A DNA stretch of 64,000 nt from JAWVFM01 sp963841455. GTDB taxonomy: Bacteria > Actinomycetota > Thermoleophilia > Solirubrobacterales > 70-9. Position 1 is the first letter of the stretch, and each line of letters starts with the position of its first letter. Below are positions 26,181-36,066 of the stretch, in pieces. Location of the stretch: contig CAWJCU010000002.1 of NCBI GenBank assembly GCA_963841455.1, positions 405,135 through 469,134 of the forward strand, written 5' to 3'. Under the pieces are notes generated by a model. It saw only the letters and a program-made list of their open reading frames with translations. It searched no databases and was not told the DNA's origin. Both the position numbers and the translations under genes were made by a program.

Positions 26181-27895
26181 CGGTCCTTCCCGCTCAGCTG
26201 ATGGGAGGCGATGCGGGTGTCCTTGAGGACGCGCGTCCCGTCCCGCTTCGTGAACACCGTCGTCGGGCCGCGGCTGCCCGGCAGGTCAGGGAGCCCCTCG
26301 GCCGGGTTGTTCGCGGCCTGCCCGGGGAGCCGTAGGTCGCCGAAGAAGTAGCCCGACTGGCCGGCCTGGCAGTCCGCGTTGTGCTGGCCGGTCGGACCGT
26401 ACGGGTGGCCCTGCGTGATCGGCGTCGAGAACGGGTCGAACTTGCCCGCGTTCGGCGACAGGGCCCCGGCGATCCCGTTCGACTGGATTCCGGAGTAGCC
26501 CCCGAGTCCGGCCTGCGCCTGGCCCGGAATCGTCACGTCGCCGATCACCGGCAACGAGATCGTGGACGAGCCCAGCGGGGCGTTGATCGCGAGCTGCCGG
26601 AACGTGTAGCCGACCTGGTCCTTGTCGGAGAGCGCGTTACCGAAGTAGCCGAAGAAGTAGTTCCAGTAGTTACAGACGTTCTGCGCCGGCGCGACCCAGT
26701 TGACGAGCGGCTTCGCCTCGTCGAAGGTGTCGCGGAGGCGCTGGAGCGTGATCTTTGTCGACGGTTGGCGCACGGTCCTCAGGAGCTGGACGAAGACCCG
26801 GCGCAGCTTGCCCGCCGTGCCGACGCTCGAGGCGAGGACGGGCGTGCCGATCCTGATCGCGCTGGTCAGGCTCGGCAGCGCGAGGCGGAGCTGGTTCACA
26901 CCCGGGCGCAGCCTGCGGTTGAGCTCGGCGAAGTCGGCGAGGAACGGGCGCGCGCGCCGCAGCTCGGCCGGGCCCTGCTCGAGGAGCGGTCGCGCCTCGG
27001 AGATCGTCCCCTGAAGCGCCGCGGGGTCGGCGGAGATGGCGTCGAAGGCGACGGCCGCCTGCGTGAACGTGTCGGAGTTCTGGGCCGCGACCGGGGCGAC
27101 GATGCTCGCCGTCCTCCCCAGCGAGGTGATGAACCGCTCGAGCTGGGTCGAGGGATCGGCCAGGAGCTTCGCGACCGGTGTCATGTTGCGGAACAGGGGC
27201 GCCAACCGGTCGATCGCCTCGTTCAGCGACGCGCCGCGGCCCGCGAACGCGCTTCCGTACCCGATCAGGTCCTGGCGACCGGCCTCACGCGTCTTCTGGT
27301 CGAAGGTGTTGGCGATCGCGTCGAATTCGGTCTGGCGCTGGAAGCAGCCGTCCTTCGACGTCTTCGGCTCGGTCTGCGAGAACGTCGCGACGTTCGTCGG
27401 CAGCGGGCAGTCGCCGCTGTCGTCGAGGCCGTTGAAGACAAAGCCCTCGGGTGCCGGCGCACCCGTGCCACGGACGATCTCCACGTACTTCAGGCCGAAG
27501 GTCGACTTGTAGCGGACGCGGAAGATCGAGTCCTCCGGGATCGGCGATGCCGACTTGTCGAGCTTCAGGGTCATCTCGGCGGCGACGCAGCAGGTGTTGT
27601 TGCCCGGGCTCGCCGCGGAGGTGTCGGTGATCGGCACCCCGTTCGGAGTCGTCTCGACCGGATCGATCGACTCGACGATGCCGACGCGCGTGCCGCCGAT
27701 GCGAACCTCGTTGTCGTGGGTGAGGCGCGCCGCGTTCGGCACCACGACCGAGACGCGGTAGACGGGCACGAACGGAAGACCGCTGTTGGCGTTGTAGGCG
27801 AGGAACACCGCCACGACGATGATCAGCGTCGTGATGGCCCCGACCATCGTCGGCGACGAGGCGATCGACTGGAGCGGGCTGCGGCGACGGCGCAT
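26177..27895 (-). CDS. Mce-family protein, third in array
   Basis: A 572-residue protein starting at ATG 27895, which overlaps the second gene's stop (ATGA). It has an N-terminal helix (TMVGAITTLIIVVAVFLAY), an MCE domain with HDNEVRIGGTRVGIVESI, and an inserted loop with two cysteines (NNTCCVAAEM). A long extracellular helical domain with more Cys pairs follows. A longer open frame upstream is only a shadow created by the frameshift in the second gene and should not be used as the start. Confidence 0.92.
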   Translation of the reverse strand: MRRRRSPLQSIASSPTMVGAITTLIIVVAVFLAYNANSGLPFVPVYRVSVVVPNAARLTHDNEVRIGGTRVGIVESIDPVETTPNGVPITDTSAASPGNNTCCVAAEMTLKLDKSASPIPEDSIFRVRYKSTFGLKYVEIVRGTGAPAPEGFVFNGLDDSGDCPLPTNVATFSQTEPKTSKDGCFQRQTEFDAIANTFDQKTREAGRQDLIGYGSAFAGRGASLNEAIDRLAPLFRNMTPVAKLLADPSTQLERFITSLGRTASIVAPVAAQNSDTFTQAAVAFDAISADPAALQGTISEARPLLEQGPAELRRARPFLADFAELNRRLRPGVNQLRLALPSLTSAIRIGTPVLASSVGTAGKLRRVFVQLLRTVRQPSTKITLQRLRDTFDEAKPLVNWVAPAQNVCNYWNYFFGYFGNALSDKDQVGYTFRQLAINAPLGSSTISLPVIGDVTIPGQAQAGLGGYSGIQSNGIAGALSPNAGKFDPFSTPITQGHPYGPTGQHNADCQAGQSGYFFGDLRLPGQAANNPAEGLPDLPGSRGPTTVFTKRDGTRVLKDTRIASHQLSGKDR

Positions 27896-29803
27896 CAGAC
27901 GCCTCCGTCCCCGAGCAGGTAGTCGAGCAGGTTCTGCGTGGCGCCCTGCAGGCCCTGAGGCGAGGGCGCGGCCGGGCCGCTGCCCTTCCGCGCCTTGGGC
28001 TGGCCGCCCAGGACGCCGCCGAGGCCGTTCGGCCCGCCCAGGGCGCCACCGCCGAGCGCGCCGCCGAGACCCGCGCCGGGAGGCAGCCCGAGGATGTGCT
28101 CGAGGCGGCGCAGGGCGCGCTGGGTGTTGGGGAGGAGCCCGGGCGGTAGGCCGTGCACGGGTGGGAGGCCACCGCCCCCGCCGGCCGTCGGGCCGCCGTT
28201 TCCGCCCCCACCGCCACCGCCCGACGAGGTGACCCGGCCCGCCGCGCCACCGGGACCCGAGCGGGTGCCCGAGCCGCCGGCCGCCTTCGCGGCGGCCCTC
28301 GGCGCCCGGGTCGAGCTTCCGCTCTGCTTCGGCCCGGCGGGGTTGCAGTACTTGAGCGCCGCCGCCGGGGCCGTGCCGTTCGGGCAAACCGACGGGTCAT
28401 ACGGCGGCAGGCGGAGGTTCTCGTTGATGCCGGGCTGGTTCGGGCCCGAGCCAGTCGACGCACGGCGCCGTCTTCGTGAGCTGCGTCGTGAGGCCGCCGC
28501 CCGCGGCCGGCACGCCCGTCGCCCCCGTGTTCGCGTTGTAGCCGGTGGTGAAGTTGCCGCAGGCGTCGAGCCCGGGGGCCCCGTAGAGGGAGATCCGGGT
28601 CGCATGCCCGATCTGGTCGAACTGGTTCGTCGACCCGGAGAGGTAGTAGAGCCAGTTGAGCAGGTTCTCGTAGCCGTCGTAGCCGGTCGGGGCCTTGCGC
28701 CCAGTCGAGTAGCAGGGCTTCGTCTTCGGGCTCTTCGTCCCCGGCGCGCACGTGCTCGCTGCCCGCATGTCGACGTTCACGGCGCGGCTCGGCGAGTCGA
28801 GGTCTCCGAGGAACTTGGCGAGGGCGTCGCCGACGGGATACGCGCTCTTCCCCGCCTGGCCTAGCAGCTGGATCTCGTCGCGTCCCTGCCTGAGCGCCTT
28901 GCGGCCCGGGACCGCGGCCCGGCCGAGGGCGGTGAGCGAGCTTGCCGAGGCGCGATTGAACGCGGGCAGCGTGGCCGCGAGCGTGTTGAGGCCTGGGGCG
29001 GCGGCGTGGAGGTCGCGCAGGAGCGGGGTCGACTGCTGCGCGGTGACGCCGAGCTGCTGCACCGTCGGCCCGAGCTCGTGGAGAAAGTCGTCGAGGCGGT
29101 TGAAGTCGACCGAGAGGTCGTTGCGGCGGGTGGCCGAGATCGCGGCCGTGCGACCGGCGGTCTGGATGAACTTGACGACGTTCGCCCGGTTGTCGGCGAG
29201 CTGGCCGATGATCTCGTCGGAGTCGGCGTTCAGGTTCCTGATCGTCGCCGCCTGCCTGCCGAGGATGTCGAGGACCTTGCGGAGGTTGAAGAGCGCGGGC
29301 GAGCCGAGGCGGATCGCCTGGTTCAGCGAGTGGGCGTTGCCCGCGAGGCCCGTGCCGAACTCGTTGATGAGCATCGTCAGGCGGTCGCGGTAGGACGTCC
29401 GCAGCGAGTTCGCCACGAGGTCGTTCTGCACCGTCATGCGCACGTGGCTCGCCGGGATCTCGCCGCCGTTGGGGAGCGGCGGGCCCTTCGGCGTGCAGTC
29501 GATGAAGTACTCGGCGATCAGCGACTGCGGTTCGGATGCGCACCGCGTGTCCTTGCCGAGCACCGCGAGCGGGCCGGTGAGCTCGACGGTGGCGACAGCG
29601 TGCTTCTGGGCGTTGACGTCGAGGCTCGAGACGGCTCCCGCGTTCACCCCGCCGACGCGCACGTCGGAGCCGTTGACGATCCCGAACGCGTTGTACATCT
29701 CGATCTTGTACGTGTGGCTGTCGTCTGCACCGGCCGAGCCCGTCACCCGCCACGCCACCGCCAGCAGAAGCGCGAGTGCAGCTGTGAGCACGAGGCGCCT
29801 CAT
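27895..29803 (-). CDS. Mce-family protein, second in array (one frameshift in the C-terminal tail)
   Basis: Starts at ATG 29803, overlapping the first gene's stop (ATGA). A signal/anchor (LVLTAALALLLAVAWRVTG) is followed by the MCE domain (NGSDVRVGGVNAGAVSSL). After APCVDWLG the frame is lost. Dropping one G from GGG continues as PNQPGINENLRLPPYDP and a Gly/Pro-rich tail that ends LLDYLLGDGGV at 27895. Corrected length is 635 residues. Without the correction the frame stops at 28397. The glycine-rich tail (runs of Gly around GGGGGGGNGGP) is unusual for Mce proteins. Confidence 0.87.
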
Positions 29804-31258
29804 GGACCGACCGGCCCCGTCGAGTTGGGGAGGCAGAAGCTCGAGCCGCCGACGACTGCACCGTCGGTCCAGGAACGGGTTCGAGCCGTCCTCCGCAGTC
29901 CGCTCGAGGCCACCGGGGCAGCGCCGCGCGTTGCCCGTGTCGAGCCCGGCGAGGAGCTGTGACGGGTCGAGCACCGTGCCCGGACCGATGATCGGGAGGC
30001 CGCCGGCCGACGGCGAGAAGGCGTTGAGGGTGACCGAGATGCGGCCGATGCCGCCCGTGGCGTCGGTGACACCGGCCGTGCCGAAGGCGTTGAACCACGA
30101 CTTGACCTCTGGCGAGTACGGACGGAGGAACGCCGCGATCGGCAGGCCGTTGCGCAGGGCGCACAGCGACTCGCCGAGCGCGCCCTGCGTGAAGTTGTTG
30201 TCCGCAGCCTGGCCGTAGTCGGTGCTCGGGTTGGAGCCGCAGGTCGGCGACCCGCTGCCGACCGCCACCTTCTCGAGCGGGATCGCGTCGCGCGTCAGCT
30301 CGATGAGGTCGTTCTGCTTGCCTGGCCGCTTCACGATGTGCTGGAGGTCCGTGATCGTTGGCACCGCGTCGCGGGCCGTCCCGCGCAGCAGGTGGAAGAA
30401 GGGGCGCAGCCGGTCGGCGACCGGCTTCGAGGCGGAGACGAGGGGATCGAGGTCGTCGAGCGCGGCGCGCAGGTTGACGAAGGTCGTGTCGGCCTCGCGC
30501 ATGAAGCCCGGGAGCTTCCGGACCGACGCCGCCAGGGCCGTGCGCTGGGAGCCGAGCGCGTTCATCGTGAGATCGAGGTTGTGGACGAGGAGGGTGATGT
30601 CCGGCGCCCGCTGGGCGAGCGCGCCCGAGAGCGAGGACGTGTCGACGAGCAACCGCTCGAAGGTCGGCGTATCGCGCGTCAGCTCATCGAACACCCGCCG
30701 TGAGGTGGAGAGCAGGGGGTTGAAGTACTTGAAGCCCTGGTTTGCCTGCTTCGCCGAGCCCTCGTACGAGATGTCGAAGCCCTGGACGACATGCTTGAAG
30801 TCGTTGATGGTCTTGGGCGAGAGGGTGTTGAAGATCTGGTCGATGTCGACCTCTGAGACCGTGGCCGACAGGGGGATCTCGCCCCCGTCCGGGATGTCCG
30901 GCGCAGAGGAGTTGGACGGCGGCAGAGTGAGCTGGATCTGGCGCCCGGCGACCGACGAGAGGGACGTCTCGCGAATCTGCGCGGTGGTGCCGGCCTGGAG
31001 CGGCTGGTAGTCGGAGTCGTCGATCGAGAACTTGACGAGCGCCTGCCCGTGGGGCCCGAGGTCGATGCTCTCGACCGAGCCGACGGGTACGCCGCCAACC
31101 ACCACCTGGTTGCCGGTGACGAGCTGGGATGCGTTCTGGAACTCGGCCGTGACCTCATAGGAGGGGCCGCCGCCGAAGATGACGAACCCCAGCGCGACGA
31201 GCGCCGCGACGAGCGCGACAATCGCGACCACCCTCCCGACACCGGCAGGTCTACTCAA
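29800..31258 (-). CDS. Mce-family protein, first in array (one frameshift near the C-terminus)
   Basis: Starts at TTG 31258 with GGAG a few bases upstream. The N-terminal helix is VVAIVALVAALVALGFVIF, and the MCE domain has GNQVVVGGVPVGSVESIDL. Near 29870 the frame runs on into the second gene, giving a false 953-residue fusion. Dropping one G in the CTGGACC stretch gives the natural ending SSFCLPNSTGPVGP with its stop at 29800, overlapping the next ATG. Corrected length is 485 residues. It is the first gene of the operon, directly behind a promoter and palindromic operator. Confidence 0.87.
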
Positions 31259-31310
31259 TCTGCTCCGCTCTCGGCCATCCCGTACCCCGCGCTGAACGAG
31301 CGCGCGCGCG

Positions 31311-31340
31311 AAATTAGCACTCGCGCCCGAGTGCTGTCAA
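31311..31340 (-). promoter_or_regulatory. Promoter with embedded palindromic operator for the mce operon
   Basis: On the minus strand TTGACA (31335-31340) and TAATTT (31311-31316) are spaced by 18 bases. The spacer is almost wholly a palindrome, AGCACTCG-CGCC-CGAGTGCT at 31316-31335 (8-bp arms). A repressor bound there would cover both promoter boxes. The TTAGCACTC and GAGTGCT halves recall the CIRCE element of HrcA, but the spacer is 6 bases, not 9, so I leave the regulator open. The start codon is 53 bases downstream of the -10 box. Confidence 0.7.
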
Positions 31341-31349
31341 AGCACAACC

Positions 31350-31386
31350 ACGCCTACACACGCCCATTTCACGGGCTTTATTCCCG
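31350..31386 (-). repeat. Possible degenerate copy (D) of the two-hairpin element
   Basis: On the minus strand a short stem (CGGG/CCCG, 31372-31386) is followed by GAAATGGGCGTGTGTAGGCG. This resembles the linker of copies A and B (GAAA, then GCGTGT, then AGGCG). The second hairpin is not clear. It lies between the 159-residue protein gene and the mce promoter. It is a weak match listed for comparison. Confidence 0.25.
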
Positions 31387-31432
31387 CTCCTCTTTGAGTT
31401 GGCGTTAAGGAGCCGGCCGACGCCCCGCCGCG

Positions 31433-31912
31433 TCAGTCGCGGGGGCCGTTCCCGAAGCCTCCGAGCGCCGGCGCCGCGCCGGCGGCGCCCGCGGGTGAAA
31501 ACGAGGCCGCGCGGTTGTACACCTCGAAGAGGAGGAAGGAGCGCGAGAGCCTGGTCGAGCAGGCGCGCGAGAGCTGTGTGGAGGCGGCGGCGCGGTCGAG
31601 GGTCGCCCCCGGGTTCTCGGGATCCGGAGCGGTCGCCGCCACGGTCAGCGCGCCCACCAGGGCGTCGCGGCGCGCGCTCCCCGCTGCCTGCCAGTCGGCG
31701 CAGGTCGCCGTCGCAAGGCGCATCGTCGCTATTGCGGGTCGCGTGGCTATGTCGCCGACGAGAGTGGGGGCGGTGAAGGAGGCCGCGGCGAGAAGCGTGC
31801 ACGCGAATACCGCGGCCGCGCTCGATGCCAGCCGGGTCCTCGGGCCGGGGCCGGCGAAGGCACCCGGTCCCGCAGCCGGGACGCGCGCTGCGATGCCGCC
31901 CGCCCGACTCAC
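31433..31912 (-). CDS. Small exported protein of unknown function
   Basis: A 159-residue protein. The GTG start at 31912 overlaps the stop of the beta-helix gene (GTGA), so it is translationally coupled. It has a Pro/Gly-rich N-terminus, a signal or membrane segment (LASSAAAVFACTLLAAASF), and then ATCADWQAAGSARRDALVGAL. The C-A-D-W pattern with a later Cys (LSRACSTRLS) suggests a small disulfide-bonded envelope protein. I do not recognise a named family. Pairing with the secreted beta-helix protein suggests a shared extracellular role. Confidence 0.65.
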   Translation of the reverse strand: MSRAGGIAARVPAAGPGAFAGPGPRTRLASSAAAVFACTLLAAASFTAPTLVGDIATRPAIATMRLATATCADWQAAGSARRDALVGALTVAATAPDPENPGATLDRAAASTQLSRACSTRLSRSFLLFEVYNRAASFSPAGAAGAAPALGGFGNGPRD

Positions 31913-33918
31913 GGCCGGGTTGCGAAGGCGGCGCAGCTCAGCGTGTCGCCGACCAGGCCGCAGGCGGGCCCGGCGAGCGGTCCGCCGCGCATGACCTGGC
32001 GCGATCGCCGGCGGTCGGCTCTCGCGTAGGCGCGCGCCGCCTTCGTCTTGGGCTTCGGCGGGGGCACGAACCAGTCGCACCCCGGGTCCCCGATCGCCGC
32101 CGTGGCGCAGTACACCAGCATCGCCTCCTTCGCGGGGTCGCCGATACCGATGTTCGCGGCCGAGGAGCAGTTCTCCGGCAGGAAGCCGGGCTTCGCCTGG
32201 TTCGCGCCCGAGCGCTGGGGGTCTCCGCTCCAGCTCGCGTTCGTGCCGTCGGGCCCGACGTTGTTGAACCAGCAGTTGCCGGTGTTGGTCGGGAACTCGT
32301 CCCACCAGAAGTCGACGCCGTTGAGCTGCCGGCGGCCCGAGGGAGACCGGCCGAGCACGTTGTCGTAGAAGAGGTTGTCGAAGGAGTCCGAACTCGGGTT
32401 GGTGATCGTGCAGGTCTGGGTGCCGGGCGCGCAGGAGATGGCGTCGGGCACGGCCAGCAGGCGGACGGCGGCCCGGTGGTTGTTCCACATCCGGTTGTCG
32501 CGGACGATGTTGGCGTTGCCCCCGGCGATCTGGATCCCGCTCCCGATCGGGACCGGGACCTGGGGCTCGACGCGGGTGGCCGGGGACTGGTGGGCATAGT
32601 CGTTGAAGTTGTTGGAGTAGATGTTGTTCTTCTCGAACACCGCGCCGCTCTGCGGGAAGCCCGGGTGGCCGCCGGCGAAGAAGCTGTCGGTCGACACTCC
32701 GGTGGTGTTCCCGTAGATGTTGTTGTGGACGAGGTGGGTGGCGTTGCCCATCGTCCCGGAGTAGCCGAGCGCGTTGTGGTGGAGGTCGCAACGCGTGATC
32801 TCCTGGTTCAGGCGCGAGCGGGGGTAGAAGCTCGTGTCGCGCGGATCCGGAGCGTTCGGCGCGGTGTCGTCGTCGGTCTCGGGCGCGCCGCCGGGGTAGA
32901 CGGCCGAATCCCCGTTGCCGACCCCTTCGCAGTTCGACGTCAGCCCGTGATCGGAGGCGAAGGTGAGATGCCCGTACTCGCCGGCGTAGAAGAACTTCAC
33001 GTGGTCGAGGAGATAGCCGTCGGTCTCGAGCACGTAGAGGTCGTGCTCCTTCGCATGGCGCACGGTCACGTCGCGCAGCACGAAGCCGTCGGCCCTGTCG
33101 ACCTTGAGCGCGACGTCCTTCTTCGAGCCCGCGGCGCTGGGCCCGCCGTTTCCGGCCGCCGCCCGCCCTGAGTCGATCACCACGTCCTCGGGGCGCGGGC
33201 CCGAGCCCTCCATCTGAAGGTTGCAGCGGACGCACGGCCCGATGTCCGGGACGCCATGCCGGTCCGCGAGCGGTGGCGGCGCTTTCCCCCCGGGCTTGCG
33301 GCCGAGGACGTTGACCAGCGACTGGTCGTTGGGACAGTGCCACTGATAGCGGTAGGAGAGCCCGATCGGCCCGCCGCCGCCGAAGTCCGTGTCCGTGAGG
33401 TACTTCGCGCACCGCTTGTCGAAGGTGGGCTGCTTGCGTGAGTGAGGTTCCGTGTAGACCCCCGGCATGACCACGACCCGGTCGTTGTTGCGCGAGTCGA
33501 AGACCGCCGCCTGGATCTGGTGGTAGGCGCAGCGCTTCGCGAAGGCGCGGTTGAGGGCGGCGAGCCTGTGCGCCCTGGTGCCGCTCAGGCGGTGCTTGCG
33601 GAGCGTCGGACGCAGCTTGTAGCCATTCCTGCGCACATCGCGGATCGCGACCTTCGCGCGGCGAAGCGAGTCGCGCCTGCAGACCACGCGGGTGTCGCCA
33701 ACCGCCGAGCGGTCGAGCGCCGACGCAAGCGAGCGCGCCTTCGGCACCTTGCCGCCCGCCGCCGGATGCACCGTCCGGTCCGGCCGCGGGTCCGGCCAGT
33801 AGGCGGGGCGCTCGATGTGCGCGGCCGCCGCCGCGGGCAGCGCGAGGACGCCGGCAACGACGAAACCTGCCGTGAGCGGGCGGCGGCGCCCGCCGTGACT
33901 CTCCCTACGAGCACCCAT
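31909..33918 (-). CDS. Secreted parallel beta-helix repeat protein
   Basis: About 669 residues from ATG 33918, with a signal peptide (FVVAGVLALPAAAAAH). The centre shows PbH1-type ladder repeats such as VLRDVTVRH, NNIYGNTTGVSTDSFF, NNIYSNNFNDYA and NIVRDNRMWNN, with many Asn turns. These folds occur in pectate lyases, alginate epimerases and surface proteins; no definite catalytic residues are visible. Several Cys pairs are present. A TTG at 33936 would add six residues. It heads a two-gene unit with the 159-residue protein. Confidence 0.8.
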   Translation of the reverse strand: MGARRESHGGRRRPLTAGFVVAGVLALPAAAAAHIERPAYWPDPRPDRTVHPAAGGKVPKARSLASALDRSAVGDTRVVCRRDSLRRAKVAIRDVRRNGYKLRPTLRKHRLSGTRAHRLAALNRAFAKRCAYHQIQAAVFDSRNNDRVVVMPGVYTEPHSRKQPTFDKRCAKYLTDTDFGGGGPIGLSYRYQWHCPNDQSLVNVLGRKPGGKAPPPLADRHGVPDIGPCVRCNLQMEGSGPRPEDVVIDSGRAAAGNGGPSAAGSKKDVALKVDRADGFVLRDVTVRHAKEHDLYVLETDGYLLDHVKFFYAGEYGHLTFASDHGLTSNCEGVGNGDSAVYPGGAPETDDDTAPNAPDPRDTSFYPRSRLNQEITRCDLHHNALGYSGTMGNATHLVHNNIYGNTTGVSTDSFFAGGHPGFPQSGAVFEKNNIYSNNFNDYAHQSPATRVEPQVPVPIGSGIQIAGGNANIVRDNRMWNNHRAAVRLLAVPDAISCAPGTQTCTITNPSSDSFDNLFYDNVLGRSPSGRRQLNGVDFWWDEFPTNTGNCWFNNVGPDGTNASWSGDPQRSGANQAKPGFLPENCSSAANIGIGDPAKEAMLVYCATAAIGDPGCDWFVPPPKPKTKAARAYARADRRRSRQVMRGGPLAGPACGLVGDTLSCAAFATRP

Positions 33919-33960
33919 CTGGTGCGACCGTACCAATCGGCATGGGGAGCTGCGCCGGTT

Positions 33961-34001
33961 CGTCCTGAGTTGACCACCCAGGAGGTGGCAAAGTCAGGAC
34001 G
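33961..34001 (-). terminator. Large hairpin downstream of the cupredoxin gene
   Basis: Two bases past the cupredoxin stop, CGTCCTGA...TTG...CCACC (33961-33978) pairs with GGTGG...CAA...TCAGGACG (33984-34001) around a 5-base loop. That is 16 base pairs with small bulges. There is no T run, as is common in high-GC actinobacteria. It probably ends the cupredoxin transcript before the beta-helix gene. Confidence 0.65.
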
Positions 34002-34003
34002 GA

Positions 34004-34690
34004 CTACTTGAGGGTGCGCTTGGCGTGGGCCGGGAGCCCGAAATCGACGGTCCCGGTGAGCTTGACCGTCACCCGATCCTTGCCCCCAAGCGCTCTCCGG
34101 CCGGCCTCGGACACCTTCAGCGCCACGGCCGAGCTCTCTCCGGCGTCGACCTTCAACCCCTTCTCGCTACCGATCGTCTTGGGCCCCACCTTCGCCAGGA
34201 GCGCGACGCCGCCCGCGGCCGACCCCTCGTCCGACACCGCCACCTGCAGCTTGCCGCTCTTCCGCACCTTCGCCAGCTTCCCGCTGTCGATCGCGAGCGC
34301 GAGCTTCGGGCGGGCGACGGGCGTCCCGCCCGCCACGTGCAGGGTCGCCGACATGATCGGGCCGTGCACGACGCAGTGGAAGGTGTAGTCGCCGGGGGCC
34401 AGGTACTGCGTGCCCTTGACGGTGGCGCTCCCGCTCGAGATCGTCGCGCTGCCGAAGAGGGGCGAGCCACCGAGCGTCCTGCTGTCGTTCGCGGTGACGC
34501 TGTGCGGCAGGCCCTGCGTGTTCGAGAAGTGCGCGACCTGGCCGCCGGTGATCGCGAAGCTCGACTGGTTGTAGCTCAAGCCCACCGGGGGCGTCGAGAT
34601 CACGTCGTCGGCGAGCGCATAGGCGCCGCCGAGCGCGAGCACGAGAGTCGCCGCGAGCGCGGCGCCGAGCTTGATTCGCCTTCCCGTCAC
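34004..34690 (-). CDS. Secreted cupredoxin-domain protein with C-terminal beta domain
   Basis: A 228-residue protein with a signal peptide (LGAALAATLVLALGGAYA). Residues about 30-120 form a plastocyanin/azurin-type domain with a copper His in GLPHSVT and the Cys, His and Met ligands in FHCVVHGPIM. A second half of about 100 residues (VARPKLALAIDSGKLAKVRK onward) looks like an immunoglobulin-like beta domain and has no metal ligands. It likely transfers electrons or binds copper outside the membrane. It has its own terminator hairpin and lies upstream of the beta-helix gene. Confidence 0.85.
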   Translation of the reverse strand: MTGRRIKLGAALAATLVLALGGAYALADDVISTPPVGLSYNQSSFAITGGQVAHFSNTQGLPHSVTANDSRTLGGSPLFGSATISSGSATVKGTQYLAPGDYTFHCVVHGPIMSATLHVAGGTPVARPKLALAIDSGKLAKVRKSGKLQVAVSDEGSAAGGVALLAKVGPKTIGSEKGLKVDAGESSAVALKVSEAGRRALGGKDRVTVKLTGTVDFGLPAHAKRTLK

Positions 34691-34733
34691 TGCCCTCTCA
34701 TACCCGGGTGGGCGCGCCGGGGTTCAACGGGAC

Positions 34734-35339
<606 letters not shown>

Positions 35340-35379
35340 CCTCAAATCTCCTTCGCGTGTGTGGCTTGGGACGCGAACA

Positions 35380-36066
35380 CTACTTGCCAGCAGCGAGCTC
35401 GAAGAACCGGCGCACCACCGGCGCGCCCTCGCGGCCGAGCTCGCGGACGAGTCCCTCGCCGAGCTCGACCGAGGGCGGCAGGTGCGGCCGCCACGCCGCC
35501 GCAAGACGGGCGTCGACCTCGATGTGGAACTGGAGCGCCCACGCTCGCTCGCCCGCTCGAAACGCCTGATTGGCGCACTGTGCGGTGCTTGCGAGCGTCT
35601 CTGATGCGGCGGGAAGGTCAAAGGTCTCGCCGTGCCAGTGGAAGACCCGGATGCGCCGGCCGCAGGGCCCGAGGAGCGGATCGTCGCGTGCCGCCTCCGT
35701 CAACTCGACCGGGCCGGCCCCCACCTCCTCGGCCTTCGCGCCGCGCACCTCGCAACCCAGGGCACGAGCCACGAGCTGGGCGCCGAGGCAGACGCCGAGC
35801 ACAGGGAGCTCGCGATCGAGAGCATCGCGCAGCAGCTCGATCTCGGGCTCGAGCCACGCGTGCTCGACCACGTCGTTGACGCTCATCGGGCCACCCATCG
35901 CGACCACGCCGCCGACCTCGCCGGCTGGGGGGATGGAATCGGCGGCCCACGACCGCGCTGGCACCAGGTCGACGCCCGCCTCCGTCGCCGCCGCTTCGAT
36001 CAGCCCAGGTCCCTCGTGGGGCACGTGCTGAAGGAGCGCCCAAGGCTCCTCACCGAATCTCTGCAA
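35380..36066 (-). CDS. Class I glutamine amidotransferase-like protein
   Basis: About 228 residues with a triad-type GATase fold. The nucleophile elbow is GVCLGAQLVA (Cys), and the catalytic His and Glu are in ALQFHIEVD. The start is placed at TTG 36066, inside the end of the epimerase gene, because the first strand LLQHVPHEGPG needs a short leader. A longer frame is a shadow. Relatives are annotated as GMP synthase glutamine-hydrolysing-like or as gamma-glutamyl-polyamine hydrolases. No partner synthase is here, so the substrate is open. Confidence 0.85.
   Translation of the reverse strand: MQRFGEEPWALLQHVPHEGPGLIEAAATEAGVDLVPARSWAADSIPPAGEVGGVVAMGGPMSVNDVVEHAWLEPEIELLRDALDRELPVLGVCLGAQLVARALGCEVRGAKAEEVGAGPVELTEAARDDPLLGPCGRRIRVFHWHGETFDLPAASETLASTAQCANQAFRAGERAWALQFHIEVDARLAAAWRPHLPPSVELGEGLVRELGREGAPVVRRFFELAAGK

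Noticed and set aside
27285..30164. A 959-residue Arg/Pro/His-rich open frame antisense-frame to the mce genes
   Set aside because: It is low complexity with no family features and overlaps clear Mce reading frames. Long spurious frames are expected at this GC content.
28397..31258. A single 953-residue double-Mce fusion protein
   Set aside because: The junction region (RRCSRRRLELL) is not Mce-like. The other frame gives a natural first-protein ending and a stop overlapping a good ATG for the second protein, so the fusion is an artefact of one extra base.
31316..31335. A true CIRCE/HrcA operator in the mce promoter
   Set aside because: The half-sites match, but CIRCE has a 9-base spacer and this has 6. 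No chaperone gene is nearby, so I list it only as an unassigned operator.
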